In this document: positions 1 through 9,685 of the stretch, piece after piece
How the letters are laid out: every line of letters begins with the position of its first letter
Numbering within the stretch: the stretch's first letter is position 1
NCBI GenBank assembly: GCA_011763485.2
Contig: JAANSK020275380.1
Span: forward strand, 1 to 20,957
DNA length: 20,957 bases
Direction: 5' to 3'
From: Isoetes engelmannii
Lineage: Eukaryota; Streptophyta; Lycopodiopsida; Isoetales; Isoetaceae
The notes under the pieces: generated by a model
Databases searched by the model: none
What the model was told of the DNA's origin: nothing
Seen by the model: the letters and a program-made list of their open reading frames with translations, nothing else
Position numbers and translations under genes: made by a program

Positions 1-1035
1 CAATTGAATCAAACCTTTTAGATCGCTTGTAGAAGACCCACCCACCTTTATCAATATCTATCTGTGACCGTTTATCTTTTGCCATCTTAATATTCCTCGG
101 ATGAACTCCTAAAACTTTTTCTAAGCTTCTCTTGCTAACAATCTGACCTGTGCAATCCTTTCCAATAGCCATCGCAAGTACATTTTTTTTTTCGCAGCCA
201 TGGAGTCTATGCTGGTAGAAGTCTTTACTAACTGGATGTTTTCCCTAATATTTCCAATCAAATGATTCTTAACTCCCATGTTCTTGAATTCATCACCGAG
301 AAATTCTTTGACTCCTTTTTGCCTCATGAAGTCACTCAAAACTTCTTTCTTTGTTTCAGTGTCCATTTGTAAAGAATCTTTTACAAATGAGAAGACTAAT
401 TTGCTACAACCCTATTCTTTTTAGTTACGGCATTGGAACTTTCTTGAATAATAGCTTGCTTTTTCTCTTTTCTATGTCCTCTGTCTTCTTTTTTTTAAAA
501 GCTCTTGCTTTGTTGTCCTCTTTTTTTTTCCTTTGGCTTGCTTGCACTTGCATCTTCCATTATTAACATATAGATTAAGAGGAATGATTGATGCTTACAT
601 GATCTTTTTGGTCTTGAGGAATGTCTTCAATCATGTGTTCGCAATCCGATAACAAGGAAGCTCTATGTGGTGGTCCTAGTCTGCCAACAAGGAAGCTCAT
701 ATTCTTCTGGTGCTCCTCATCAATTAGCAAGGAAGCTTTAATTCATCTAGTTCCTCCCATTTTTGGTGTTACAGCACCACTGATTGAAAGAAAAAACAAA
801 AATGATTCAATTCTAGGATTTTTTTTTATATGGAAGTAAAAAAAAAAATTGCCTTACATATTTGGTTACGGTTTCGGCATGGTAGCATCAGTCTCAAAAG
901 TCTTGCTTCATGTGATCATTCTCAGATACAAGCTTGACCGACTCTGGTATCACCGTGATTCTTGAAGCCGAAATTCTTTCGAGCTTCTTGGAGCCAATTT
1001 TTGAAAACATCCTACGTGGCACGATTAGTTGCCAT
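1..1035 (-). pseudogene. Decayed unknown protein gene (probably repeat-derived), 5' end near 1035
   Basis: I do not recognise this family. Several minus-strand stretches read as related coding pieces once frameshifts and stops are allowed. From 1035 a Met-initiated piece begins MATNRAT, meets a stop, then continues DVFKNWLQEARKNFGFKN. A shifted frame follows (about 840-950) with VSENDHMKQDF and AETVTKYVRQ. At 590-740 there is a hydrophilic piece with DEEHQKNMSFLVGRL and DCEHMIEDIPQ. At 420-560 there is a lysine-rich, nuclear-signal-like piece (KPKEKKRGQQSKS). From 366 to 180 there is an open piece beginning MDTETKKEVLSDFMRQ. At the T-run near 186-195 the frame must shift by one, after which a basic piece continues to the window edge (SKRSLEKVLGVHPRNIKMAK). 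The C-terminus lies outside the window. The 590-760 part includes three diverged copies of a 36-39 bp unit containing 'CAAGGAAGCT'. An alternative is several short exons of one live gene, but the in-frame stops argue for decay. Confidence 0.35.
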
Positions 1036-1086
1036 AAAAGCCAAAAGAAAATATATATGAATGAGCTACTTTTCTAACTTTTTTTT

Positions 1087-1097
1087 GGGGGGGGGGG
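1087..1097. repeat. G11 homopolymer preceded by T6
   Basis: A run of eleven G directly follows six T, and purine-rich GA sequence follows it. Nothing else is recognisable between 1036 and 1240. Confidence 0.9.
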
Positions 1098-1239
1098 AGG
1101 GAGGACGGGGGGACAACCTAAGTGAGACACTTTATTGTGCTTCCACCTATCAGACTTGTAAAACAGTGATAAAATTAAACAAAAATTCGTTGGGAGAGTG
1201 TTGGTGCTATGCTTGGCAGGCCCATACCTCTTGAATATG

Positions 1240-1700
1240 CTTTTCAATGATTTGGGTCATCATGTCCCATGGGGCTGCTTTCTCTTTTTCATGTGACATT
1301 GACAAGTCAGCAAGTCCTCTTGGCTATTTATCCAGATACTTGGAACAAGTTGTGAAGCCAGGTGTTTCACTTAGCGTCAGGGTGGTTGTTGTGGTCTATC
1401 TTGAAACGCAGAAATTTGTGTGTCTTTAAGGGCTTAGACACTCCTGCTATTGCGGTCCTCCAGGACGCACAAGCTAGAATTGCTAAGGCTTACCATTGTT
1501 CTTCGCTTGCTCCTGCCAAACGACAATTGATCTTTGAGATTTATTTGAAAGTGCTATCTTATGCATAGGCTGATGGTCCTACTCAGTGGATCATGATTTT
1601 CCTCTGAGATCTTAATCTCTCCTGTGCATTTGTATTTGTCTTTCGACTTGGATTTTTAATAAAGTTTAACGTCCTTCCAAAAAAAAGAAGAAAAAAAAAA
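1240..1700 (+). mobile_element. LINE 3'-end fragment (fragment E)
   Basis: This is the 3' end of a plant non-LTR retrotransposon in plus orientation. The frame ending at 1568 carries FHLASGWLLWSILKRRN and later AYHCSSLAPAKRQLIFEIY. It is clearly related to the minus-strand fragment at 2945-3905, which reads GWFLWSIWKRRRLYIF and AYHCSSLAQQKK in the same order. Just upstream, in another frame, VLLAIYPDTWNKL matches ILLAIYPDAWPKQ of the other copy, so a frameshift separates the parts. The element ends with TTTAATAAAGTTTAACGTCC, then CTTCC and an impure A-rich tail to about 1700. The sequence corresponds to the extreme C-terminus after the reverse transcriptase zinc-binding region. It is 5'-truncated and inactive. 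Confidence 0.7.
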
Positions 1701-2280
1701 ACCCCCGATGGGGGAATACAAATGCATACATCGAGATGGCATGTTTTCTTTGCACGTTTTACCTATATACTACGAAAACACAATCCTTGATGATAGCTTA
1801 GAGCAAGAAACCATCATGCTTCTTGGGGGAAGCATGTCCCTTAATTAAATTCTAAGTAAAAAACAATGGGATGATAATGTTCAAAGGATCTAAAGTCAGA
1901 AGAAGATATACAGGCAAAGAAAACCAAACTGTAAGATTTAAAAGAATAAATGATAAGGTCTGGACGAAGGGTTGTAATTCAGAAGATTATTAAATGGAAA
2001 ATAAAAAAGGAATACAAGAAAATGTAGGAGTAGACGAGACAAAATACAGTCAATTTTTGCATCAACAAAGCATAGACCTCTTTTGTATTTAAAGATATAG
2101 CACGAATTGTTACAAGGCAATGGTGTTTTATGCACCAATCTATTGCATGAAATCAAGGGGGATTCACCATTTTTTACGTACAAACCATGTGCATGCACCG
2201 GGGGGGGGAGAGGGTTGGACCCAATTTCGTACATATACGGTCGGTAGGTGGTCCTTTTTTAGGTTATTTTGGGGCTAGAC
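1701..2280. other. No gene recognised
   Basis: The stretch is AT-rich with a G9 run at 2200-2208. The only long open frame (minus, 1938-2234) is low-complexity and resembles nothing I know. Confidence 0.5.
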
Positions 2281-2405
2281 TAGGTAAATTCTATACGGAA
2301 GGGGTCAAAACTAGCTTTTAAAAATCCGTATACAGGGGGTTTTTTTGCTACCCCTTGCACGCAGATGGCATACCCCCCTTATACATAAGTGCATCCCCCG
2401 GGCAT
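2281..2405 (-). repeat. Unknown dispersed repeat, copy R1
   Basis: Read on the minus strand, this contains GGGGGATGCACTTATG, then a TATA and G5-6 block, then CATCTGCGTGCA and a C-run followed by TGTATA. The plus strand at 11465-11580 has the same blocks in the same order (GGGGGATGCACCTATC, TATAGGGGGTA, CATGTGCGTGCA, CCCCTTGTATA), with roughly one difference in four or five bases. The two are therefore diverged copies in opposite orientation. No coding capacity is seen. The family is unknown to me; an LTR or MITE edge is possible. Confidence 0.55.
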
Positions 2406-2932
2406 GAAATACTAGAATTCAATCTCTAAGACAGGAAATGATGCTCCTGTATATCAGAATGAATGATCTATGCACCATATATGAAATTTATCGAAGCAAA
2501 TAGGAATTTGGATTTTCTAACTAATGGTTGAACAGTGCCCAGTTACAGTCAACACAAGGTCTATCAATCCTTCCGCTCTCTCTGCAACCGGATACTTCTA
2601 TTTGTATTTTTGTACCCTAGAAAGATGTGAATGCCCATGAATCTATTTTTGTCTACTGGTCTGCAGCTTCCAAAAAAGCGCTTTTTTTCCTCCACTGCCA
2701 GACTACCATGCCTTCGCGTGCTCCATGAAATTGGCGTATTCTACTTCTGCTCCACGAAGTCAGTTATATTGAAATTTATCTCCCTCGATTTTGCCTTGGT
2801 GAAGTTTCCCCTTGTTAGGGTTTCAAGGTTGCCAAAACATTTCCAAGACAAATAAAATGACATCATTCTACTTGCCCAAAATAATAAATTGTGAAGAGCA
2901 TATCTAAAAGTTGCATAGACCATGGTCTGCAA
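2406..2932. other. No gene recognised
   Basis: The short open frames on both strands (plus 2631-2855, minus 2741-2932) overlap each other and show no familiar motif. Confidence 0.5.
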
Positions 2933-2953
2933 CCCCCCCCCCCCTTTTTTTTT
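2933..2953. repeat. C12-T9 tract at a LINE poly(A) end
   Basis: On the minus strand this is A9 followed by G12. The A9 forms the tail of LINE fragment D, and the G12 lies immediately beyond it. Confidence 0.85.
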
Positions 2954-3905
2954 GAAGGACGTCTAACTTTATTCATCAATCAAAGAAATGTAACAAAATA
3001 AAACGCAGAGACAAGACTACAACCTCAATGGACAAACTAATCCAGCTGAGCACAACCATCTGTCTATGCATAGGAATGAATACGAAGGTAAGTTTTCCAA
3101 ATCAACACTTTCTTCTGTTGAGCAAGAGAAGAGCAATGATAAGCCACAACAATTTTCTTCTGCGTCCACTGAAGGAGAATCTCTTCTACACTGTCCATGT
3201 CCTTGAAGATATACAGTCTCCTTCTCTTCCATATCGACCACAAAAACCAACCTCAAGCAAGGTGAAAAGCTCGTTTCTGTTGTTTGGGCCAAGCATCAGG
3301 GTAGATAGCGAGCAAAATATGTTGACTAGATAGAGAGGTGCCAAACAAGGTTAACAACCAAGACCAAGCCAGCCGCACCTGCTCACATAGGAAAAAACAA
3401 TGCTCAATAGTCTCAATCCTCTGTTTACATAAAGGGCAGATCTCTGAAATTATGGACCAGCATGTTAACTCTGAGACATCTATGAATTAGCTGCCACCAC
3501 AAAACTGCCACCTTTGGATGAAGCAACTTATCCCACACCTATGTCCAGATGCTTTTCCACTGTGGCTGTGGGACCTGAAGATGCCAACTATTAGAGGGAG
3601 GCAAGATTTCATTCTGCATAAGCAATTCATAAACATAAGAAACAAAGCGCTCTAGCCTGATACCCTGGTGGCAACCCCATACCACTACTTCAATTTGCGG
3701 ACTTGAATGTTGTGGCAACAATACAGCAGTACGAGTCCAAATTGCTATATCCCATCTTTGTTCTAAATGCTTCTCATGACATGAGATGAACAAACTTACA
3801 CCATGCTGCAATAGTAAATACCAGCTGCTATCCATCTTCCTTGTGTCTTTGGATGAACACTAAACACTCAAAGGCACATTCTCTTGACATGGTCTACAAC
3901 TTTGC
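2945..3905 (-). mobile_element. LINE 3'-end fragment (fragment D)
   Basis: This is a minus-strand non-LTR retrotransposon fragment covering the C-terminal region of the polyprotein and the 3' UTR. The frame starting at 3835 contains SLFISCHEKHLEQRWDIA, GCHQGIRLERFVSYVY and PQPQWKSIW. After a stop, another stretch reads LLHPKVAVLWWQLIHRCLRV, which resembles the zinc-binding region after plant LINE reverse transcriptases (zf-RVT; known family feature). Further on are FHLA, stop, GWFLWSIWKRRR and AYHCSSLAQQKK. The 3' end is AATAAAGTTAGACGTCCTTC plus A9. Several stops and frameshifts make it inactive, and the reverse transcriptase itself is missing. It belongs to the same family as the plus-strand fragment at 1240-1700. 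Confidence 0.75.
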
Positions 3906-4123
3906 TCAAACAATAGAATGTGCGTCGGTAAGGCTTCTTGCTTAAAATAAGGAAATCAATCAAGATATATTTTCACAACGTAAAAAACACTTTGGAAGCA
4001 TTTTGCCGCATCCGCCAATAACGTCATGCCAGTATTGTTTCAAAACCTTTAACCTCTTAAAATTTGTTGAGCGATGGGCTACTTCAATGGCGAGCTTCAG
4101 CGACGAGCTTTTCGGATTTACAT

Positions 4124-4196
4124 GCATTCTGGAGCTTTTACTTTGCATTCCGGAGTGTTTACTCTACATTCCAAAGAGTTTACCCTGCATTTCAGG
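4124..4196 (+). repeat. 21-bp minisatellite, about 3.5 units
   Basis: Units start at 4124, 4145, 4166 and 4187 (partial), with a consensus near GCATTCYGGAGYKTTTACTY. Because 21 is divisible by three, the open frames on both strands here show 7-residue repeats (plus: HSGAFTL, HSGVFTL, HSKEFTL). I do not believe either frame is a gene. Confidence 0.85.
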
Positions 4197-4238
4197 CAAC
4201 ATAATGCTTCCAAAGTGTCTTTCACGTTACAAGAATGT

Positions 4239-4325
4239 CTGTTTCCCAGACATTCCTGAGATGTCAACAGGGCTCCGTGCTTTGCGCGTCGTCCTGTTTC
4301 TATCTCGGGAATGTCTGGCAAACAG
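4239..4325. repeat. Inverted repeat with 22-nt arms
   Basis: The left arm is 4239-4260 and the right arm 4304-4325; they are complementary with two mismatches around a 43-nt spacer. The left arm also overlaps a small hairpin, GAATGTCTG / CAGACATTC, with a 5-nt loop (4233-4255). The right arm lies on the start of the 505-bp duplication. Confidence 0.8.
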
Positions 4326-4820
4326 ATATTTCTATATACGAAAAATAAATACATGTGATGTGATATTGATTACTCTGCATTGCTAAGGGAAAAGAATGTG
4401 TCCCAAATGTGATCAAGCAGAGGAAAAAGAATGTGTTTCAAATATCGTATTTCCAAAACTTCTTGATCAAAACGGTGAAATGTTTTATATTTCTGTAAAA
4501 CATGTTTGTTTAAAATAGTGAAATGCTGCATAGTTCTTTAAAAAAGAATTGCTTAAAATAGCGGAATGTGCCCGTGTCATGTGTCGTCGTTATATGCAAT
4601 GCATGCAAATCTCGAGGATGCATGGTTAGAAAGTATCATGTTGTCACGTGCCTTTCCAACCCTTGCTAGATCCACGAATCTAGTAAATACAACAAGAGTC
4701 CTAGACTACACCTTATAGTGAAAGAAACTAAAATTGACCCAATCGATTTACCGTCCTCACCTATGAACCCAGATCTCCCACAACCGATTGCGATTGCGAT
4801 TGATCCCCCAGAGATCCATC
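4316..4820 (+). repeat. 505-bp tandem duplication, copy 1
   Basis: The sequence from about 4316 to 4820 repeats at 4821-5325 with an offset of 505 bp. I found one difference by eye: T at 4354 versus C at 4859. The junction shares the short word TC. Neither copy holds a gene I can recognise. Each copy carries a CACGTG word (4645-4650 in this copy) and the short array GATTGCGATTGCGATTGAT near its end. Confidence 0.95.
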
Positions 4821-5325
4821 TGGCAAACAGATATTTCTATATACGAAAAATAAATACACGTGATGTGATATTGATTACTCTGCATTGCTAAGGGAAAAGA
4901 ATGTGTCCCAAATGTGATCAAGCAGAGGAAAAAGAATGTGTTTCAAATATCGTATTTCCAAAACTTCTTGATCAAAACGGTGAAATGTTTTATATTTCTG
5001 TAAAACATGTTTGTTTAAAATAGTGAAATGCTGCATAGTTCTTTAAAAAAGAATTGCTTAAAATAGCGGAATGTGCCCGTGTCATGTGTCGTCGTTATAT
5101 GCAATGCATGCAAATCTCGAGGATGCATGGTTAGAAAGTATCATGTTGTCACGTGCCTTTCCAACCCTTGCTAGATCCACGAATCTAGTAAATACAACAA
5201 GAGTCCTAGACTACACCTTATAGTGAAAGAAACTAAAATTGACCCAATCGATTTACCGTCCTCACCTATGAACCCAGATCTCCCACAACCGATTGCGATT
5301 GCGATTGATCCCCCAGAGATCCATC
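4821..5325 (+). repeat. 505-bp tandem duplication, copy 2
   Basis: This is the second, directly adjacent copy. The single substitution turns CATGTG of copy 1 into CACGTG (4857-4862), a G-box core, so copy 2 has two CACGTG words and copy 1 has one. Confidence 0.95.
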
Positions 5326-6339
5326 AAGAAGCTTTGCTTCTTAGTAGTAGTACCCAATACTGCTAACTGCAAGAAACCCGAGATAAAGTTGTAGAAGAAT
5401 TGAAGTCCAACTTCAACCACACAATAACCTTGGTGTATTACATCTTCTTTAGATCTTTAAAGAAGCTTTTGCCCATAGGCCGATTGGTCTCTGTGGACGA
5501 TAAAAAACGATTCAATTCTTTAGATAATACACTTAGATCCTAAAGTTCTTGTACTCCACGAGATTAGCCCAGTTTCATAAACAATACCTAATACTATCAA
5601 GCCAAGCAACCCAGTTAATTGAATAGGATTGAAGTCTTGTTTCAACCACACAGTACTCCAATATCGTGTTAATATTCTTGAGAAGATTTGAAGAGGTCTA
5701 TTTATCACCCATAGCAACTCCAGACTCCAGATCTTTAGCGCTATCATGATATGATCTCTTAGAGATCAAATGAAGTCTAGCTTCATTAACAGCATAGCAC
5801 CCAAACTGTTATAAGCAAGCATACAATAATGCTAATTAGCAAAATCTCGTATCTTCTATGAACTCCAAAAGGTTGGATTTGGCCTTCCCTGATCATATTC
5901 GCCTTGAATTGCAAGAATACAATAGGCCCATGATACTTTCAAGCTTTCTAGACTCCTGCGTGCAATAGGGGTAAATTCCAAACCTTACATGCTAACCCAC
6001 ATGCCCAGCATGCATTCTGAAGCTTCCAATCTGTCAGATCTGAATCGAAACAAAAAGCTCTTCACAAAATTGGAGAATCCAATTTTGTTCCCAATCTCAT
6101 CTCATAATGACACTTGGTGCCATTTTTAACATTAACATTCTAATTCACTTTCCTTTCCTAACGAAATAGCATTCACATGCCAGAAGGTGGCCCCTAGGCG
6201 CAATTTACAATTTCCCCAAAAATAGTTCCCATAGACCGATTACGGACTTATGGCTCGCTAGTCGTCACAAACCGCCCAGTGGGCAATCCGTCAAAGGCCC
6301 GTTAGTATCGGCTATGCCCCTGGAAGCACATGTGACAAT
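5326..6339. other. No gene recognised; three spaced TGAAG palindromes
   Basis: Palindromes TGAAGTCCAACTTCA (5401), TGAAGTCTTGTTTCA (5630) and TGAAGTCTAGCTTCA (5771) recur. The first two are followed by the same word, ACCACACA, which suggests an old internal duplication. An eroded LTR or other repeat is possible, but I saw no primer-binding site or polyprotein. Confidence 0.45.
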
Positions 6340-6351
6340 CCCCCCCCCCCC
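6340..6351. repeat. C12 homopolymer
   Basis: Twelve C followed by an A/C-rich stretch. From here to 7260 I see no gene; the region is AT-rich with short A and T runs. Confidence 0.9.
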
Positions 6352-7260
6352 AAAACACACACAAGTTGTCCTCAGGGTTATTTAATTAGTCCGGTGAGGA
6401 AAACACTACACGAACTCATATGACTCCCATGTGACCTCCTTGGGAGTCTGATCTCGCCACAAGACCGAATGTTCTGCAATATCTCTATTGCGCAGCTGCC
6501 GAAATCTTTTATTTTAAAGACAATTATGGCATCACAGAGGAATTTGAAAGACGAATTTGACCCCTTCAATACAAAAGTTACCCCAAGTAGTGGCAAAAAA
6601 CTCCCTTAACTCATACATATACATGTGGAAATGGGTCGAAAAACCCCACTACGAGTACTCAGGCTAGTGTTTGAGAGTGAAGAAGTTATAAAGGTAGAAA
6701 TATGGGGTACCCATCTACTCTAGGTCAGTAAAAAAAATAGTGCAAGTTGGAGCCATGTAGCTATCCCTATCTATATCATATTCGCAGATGGACGCACCCC
6801 TGCCATAAGGCTTTGTAACTTTTTTTTATAGCAAATAAACTCTAATTTTTTATCCCTAAAAAAAACATAAAAATAAATGACAGCATAAAATAGAATACCC
6901 CTTCTATTTATTTTTTTTTTCATTATTGCATACTCCTTTGTTATGTGAATTTGCTGAATAGAACTATCACAACTTAATTGGTCAAATAGCTAATTTTAGG
7001 GTAGTATTTTGGACAATGCTTTACGTGATCTTATGATGTCCGAGTTTGGATTTGGACATTTGGACGAATGACAATTTGGTACTCAAATGATTGTTTATAA
7101 CCAACAATCTGAAGACCTCATTCACCATGATAAATTTAATGAGTAATCAAAAAAACATATAGATATGATAGTATAGGTACAAAAAACAGCTTGGATCAAA
7201 TAGTTACTTTTGCCAAAAAAAGAAGTCAGGTGTCTATTCTATACTATTCTCCTTTTTGCA

Positions 7261-8265
7261 TTAGTTTAAAACATACTTCAAACGTTTCATATCTCTAAAT
7301 ATCTCCATTCTCCAAGTGCAATCTCCTACAACTTCAAATGTGATAACATCGCCTAATTTCAAGCGATAGTGGTGCTTAATATTGGCCCATCCATTGCTCA
7401 TGTAACGTCTAACTCCGCTACCTGAAATTGGCATTTGAATGCCATCAGGACCTATAATCTGCACCTCCATTCCTTTGGGTGGCACATGCTCTGCATACTC
7501 TACAGGTATGCGCTGCCATTCATCCACACAAAAGCTTAACATTAAAGATTTCAGAAGAAATATAATACTGAATGTTACAAAACTTGAAAGCATAAAAAAA
7601 GCTAATCACAGAATGTTACAGAGCTTAAAAGCATGAAAAAAAGGGTTTAAAAAAAACACACAAAGCCAACAGTACTTACGATCCCTCTTCGTAACCAGCT
7701 TTTGTACATTTTTACTTCGAATTTGGGATTTGAAGCATGGTCTCCTTCTTCATCAAGTTTCTGGTTTTGTTCCTCTTCTTGGGTCTGAATGCCAGCCTTA
7801 AACCCTGAATCTTCTTCCTCACCACTTCTTTCTTTCTTCTTCTGTTTAGATTTCTTTCCATCCTTTGTGAAGCTTGCAAGAAATCTGGAGACATACAATT
7901 GAGTTTGGACTCCTTTGTTGTATACTCGAACTTTCATTTTGCATGTTCTATCCAGTTGACAAAACAGAATGTCCTTTTTGTTAATTCGATTTTGATCCAA
8001 AAATTCTGGCCATCCTGCTGCTAAATAGACTTTGCCCCCATAGTCTTTTTCTGGACAAGGATTGTGTGGCCGCTTGGGCCTTCCACAAGCAGAGGCCCAT
8101 CAGCCACAGCTTTCTGAAATCCCCTGTCAATTTCCTGCATTGAAATAAACTTAAAACTTCCTTCGAAACAGAATGGATTATTTATTCCATGAATGGTATA
8201 CCTACCACAAACGGAGTGCCTGGGACAGTGATGAAAAAATTGGCAATGCTTCCGCTTCCGTTCAT
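7261..8265 (-). CDS. Two-domain B3 DNA-binding protein (REM-like), 3 exons, one frameshift
   Basis: Likely a nuclear DNA-binding protein of about 255 residues with two B3 domains. Exons are 8265-8206, 8134-7680 and 7512-7261. All introns are phase 0 with GT-AG ends: 71 bp (GTAGGT...CAG) and 167 bp (GTAAGT...CAG). Domain 1 starts NFFITVPGTPFV and continues across intron 1 with GFQKAVADGPLLVEGPSGHT, then GGKVYLAAGWPEFLDQN and KKDILFCQL. The GPSG, GW.EF and L..D features are typical of B3 domains. An acidic, lysine-rich linker follows (KKSKQKKKERSGEEEDS). Domain 2 starts FEVKMYKSWLRRGI, crosses intron 2 to RIPVEYAEHVPPKG, and ends with SNGWANI, LKLGDVITFEVVG and RMEIFR. Exon 2 is 455 nt, one base short of phase, at the T5 run 8046-8050. 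A polypyrimidine tract and AG just upstream of 8268 hint at a further 5' exon, so the start codon is tentative. The family call is firm; its target is unknown. Confidence 0.8.
8046..8050 (-). other. Apparent one-base deletion in B3 exon 2 (A5 on the coding strand)
   Basis: Upstream the frame reads GPSGHTILVQKK. Downstream the B3 match resumes one frame over with DYGGKVYLAAGW. One more A would join them. The frame used downstream has a TGA when followed upstream into domain 1, so no uninterrupted reading exists. Confidence 0.75.
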
Positions 8266-8279
8266 CTTCTTGCACAAAA

Positions 8280-9562
8280 AAAAGAGAGAGTCGGTGGTCA
8301 CTAATTTAAACAAATTTGATTTCATAAATACTTCCTGCTGAGCCCAAGATTGACACAACTTTTGAAATGCCTTAATTATTATGAAATATCATAAATCTTA
8401 TATCTGAAAAGACGTGTAGTGTTTTAGGCACGTAGACCTTAAAGCTTTTTTGGCGCTTTTTTTTTTTCCTTCGAGAACATCATTATTTTTCGAATTCCAG
8501 CCATTGCTAATCCAAAAGTTAGTGAGACTTTACCACAGGAGTAGGCATCCTCCACTGTAATCCATTAAAGCTTCAAAGCAAAAGCATCACGCAGGTTTGT
8601 ACAGTTAGAAGTTTGTTCTTATATGGTACATGCACTTAGGAGCATCAAAGGAAAGGTTTGCCAAACACAACAAACCATCTTGCAATTGCACCAAATGCCC
8701 AAATTGTAACAAGCCCAAATTGCAATTGATCAATATGCCCAAATTGTAACAAGCAAAGCCCTGAACAAAGTTGACCAATTTGCATCGCATGTCCTAATGA
8801 ACAATTTGCCATTTGCACATATGTACAAAATGACCAATTTGCATACACAAATCACATTACCCCTGCATGCTTTCATTGCATACAAGCAAGCACGAACGTC
8901 CATTTCGTCTTATAAACAGAAGCATGATGTCAGAAAATTATTTAAGCTTTGTAGAAATTTTGAAGCTGTGCACTGTCTTAGAAATGTTGTAACAAATTTG
9001 GGGATAGTTTATACAACAGTACATCTTTATCTCCAAGATAGATAGAGCCGGGTGCCCTAGTACAAATGGCTAGATGAGCTTACATCTTGCTCAAGCCTTC
9101 ATTTGTTCTGCCATGCACGTTCTTTCAAACTTTGCCAACTACTGAGACATATTTATTTGGTCTGTATAGAACAGCTTATGCGCTTCCACGACTTCTAGAT
9201 TCCATAGAGCCTCCCTTTGTGGTGAAGATGACAAGTTTACAATTTTATGTACCTAAAACAAGCAAATACCAAAGACATGAGAGGCTTCTCTGAAAGGAAA
9301 CTTCAATGAGCATAATGCAACAAGCCTTATGAGTTTGACTTGCAAACGACAGTGCTAACATTTAGGCGCCCCATAAACAAAAGAGTCCTTGCACCACTTG
9401 TATGGAGTCAGACACAACTTCAAGTAAAGAAAAGACATAAATTTCAATGAAGAACAATGCAGCCAGATATCAATTGGCATAAGAGGAGTTGAAGTTATTA
9501 ACTAGTATGACAATGAGATTTGCCTGCACTAAATAACGCAGCCAAGCACCTATTATTGGCCG
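8280..9562. other. Spacer between the B3 gene and RMI2
   Basis: I found no further exon that I could support. The stretch contains the 40-bp tandem repeat at 8680-8759 and several copies of CCAATTTGCAT (near 8775 and 8833). It presumably holds the B3 gene's promoter and 5' leader and the RMI2 3' UTR. Confidence 0.4.
8680..8759. repeat. 40-bp tandem duplication
   Basis: TTGCAATTG and ATGCCCAAATTGTAACAAGC each recur exactly 40 bp apart (the second at 8695 and 8735), with differences between them. Confidence 0.8.
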
Positions 9563-9685
9563 TTAAGTCTCTACCAGCTGACTGATAGAATAATGTAAAT
9601 CTGAGATGAATGTGTCTAAGGCAGACTGGTAAAAAAGCACGGCCTTGGCATTATTGGCCATTGAGTCATCTTTGCCTATCAGAAT
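9563..9685 (-). CDS. RMI2: Candidate terminal exon of RMI2
   Basis: It is open for 40 codons, then TAA. It follows an AG acceptor in the phase left by exon 3. KAVLFYQSALDTF loosely resembles the C-terminal EAY.LFY.PL..EF pattern I recall for plant RMI2. The preceding residues do not match well, so the true exon may lie elsewhere or this locus may be truncated. Confidence 0.35.
   Translation of the reverse strand: MLIGKDDSMANNAKAVLFYQSALDTFISDLHYSISQLVET

Noticed and set aside
3028-3333. Plus-strand open frame of 101 codons
   Set aside because: Antisense to the LINE D C-terminal region.
4003-4386. Plus-strand open frame of 127 codons and the overlapping 7-residue-repeat peptides
   Set aside because: Openness on both strands follows from the 21-bp tandem repeat; no domain, and the frame runs into the tandem duplication.
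6690-6810. Possible third copy of repeat R1/R2
   Set aside because: Only the short word CGCAGATGG and scattered C-runs agree; too little to call.
8605-8848. Minus-strand repetitive frames (CNLGLLQFGHL-like)
   Set aside because: Produced by the 40-bp tandem repeat; no conserved domain.
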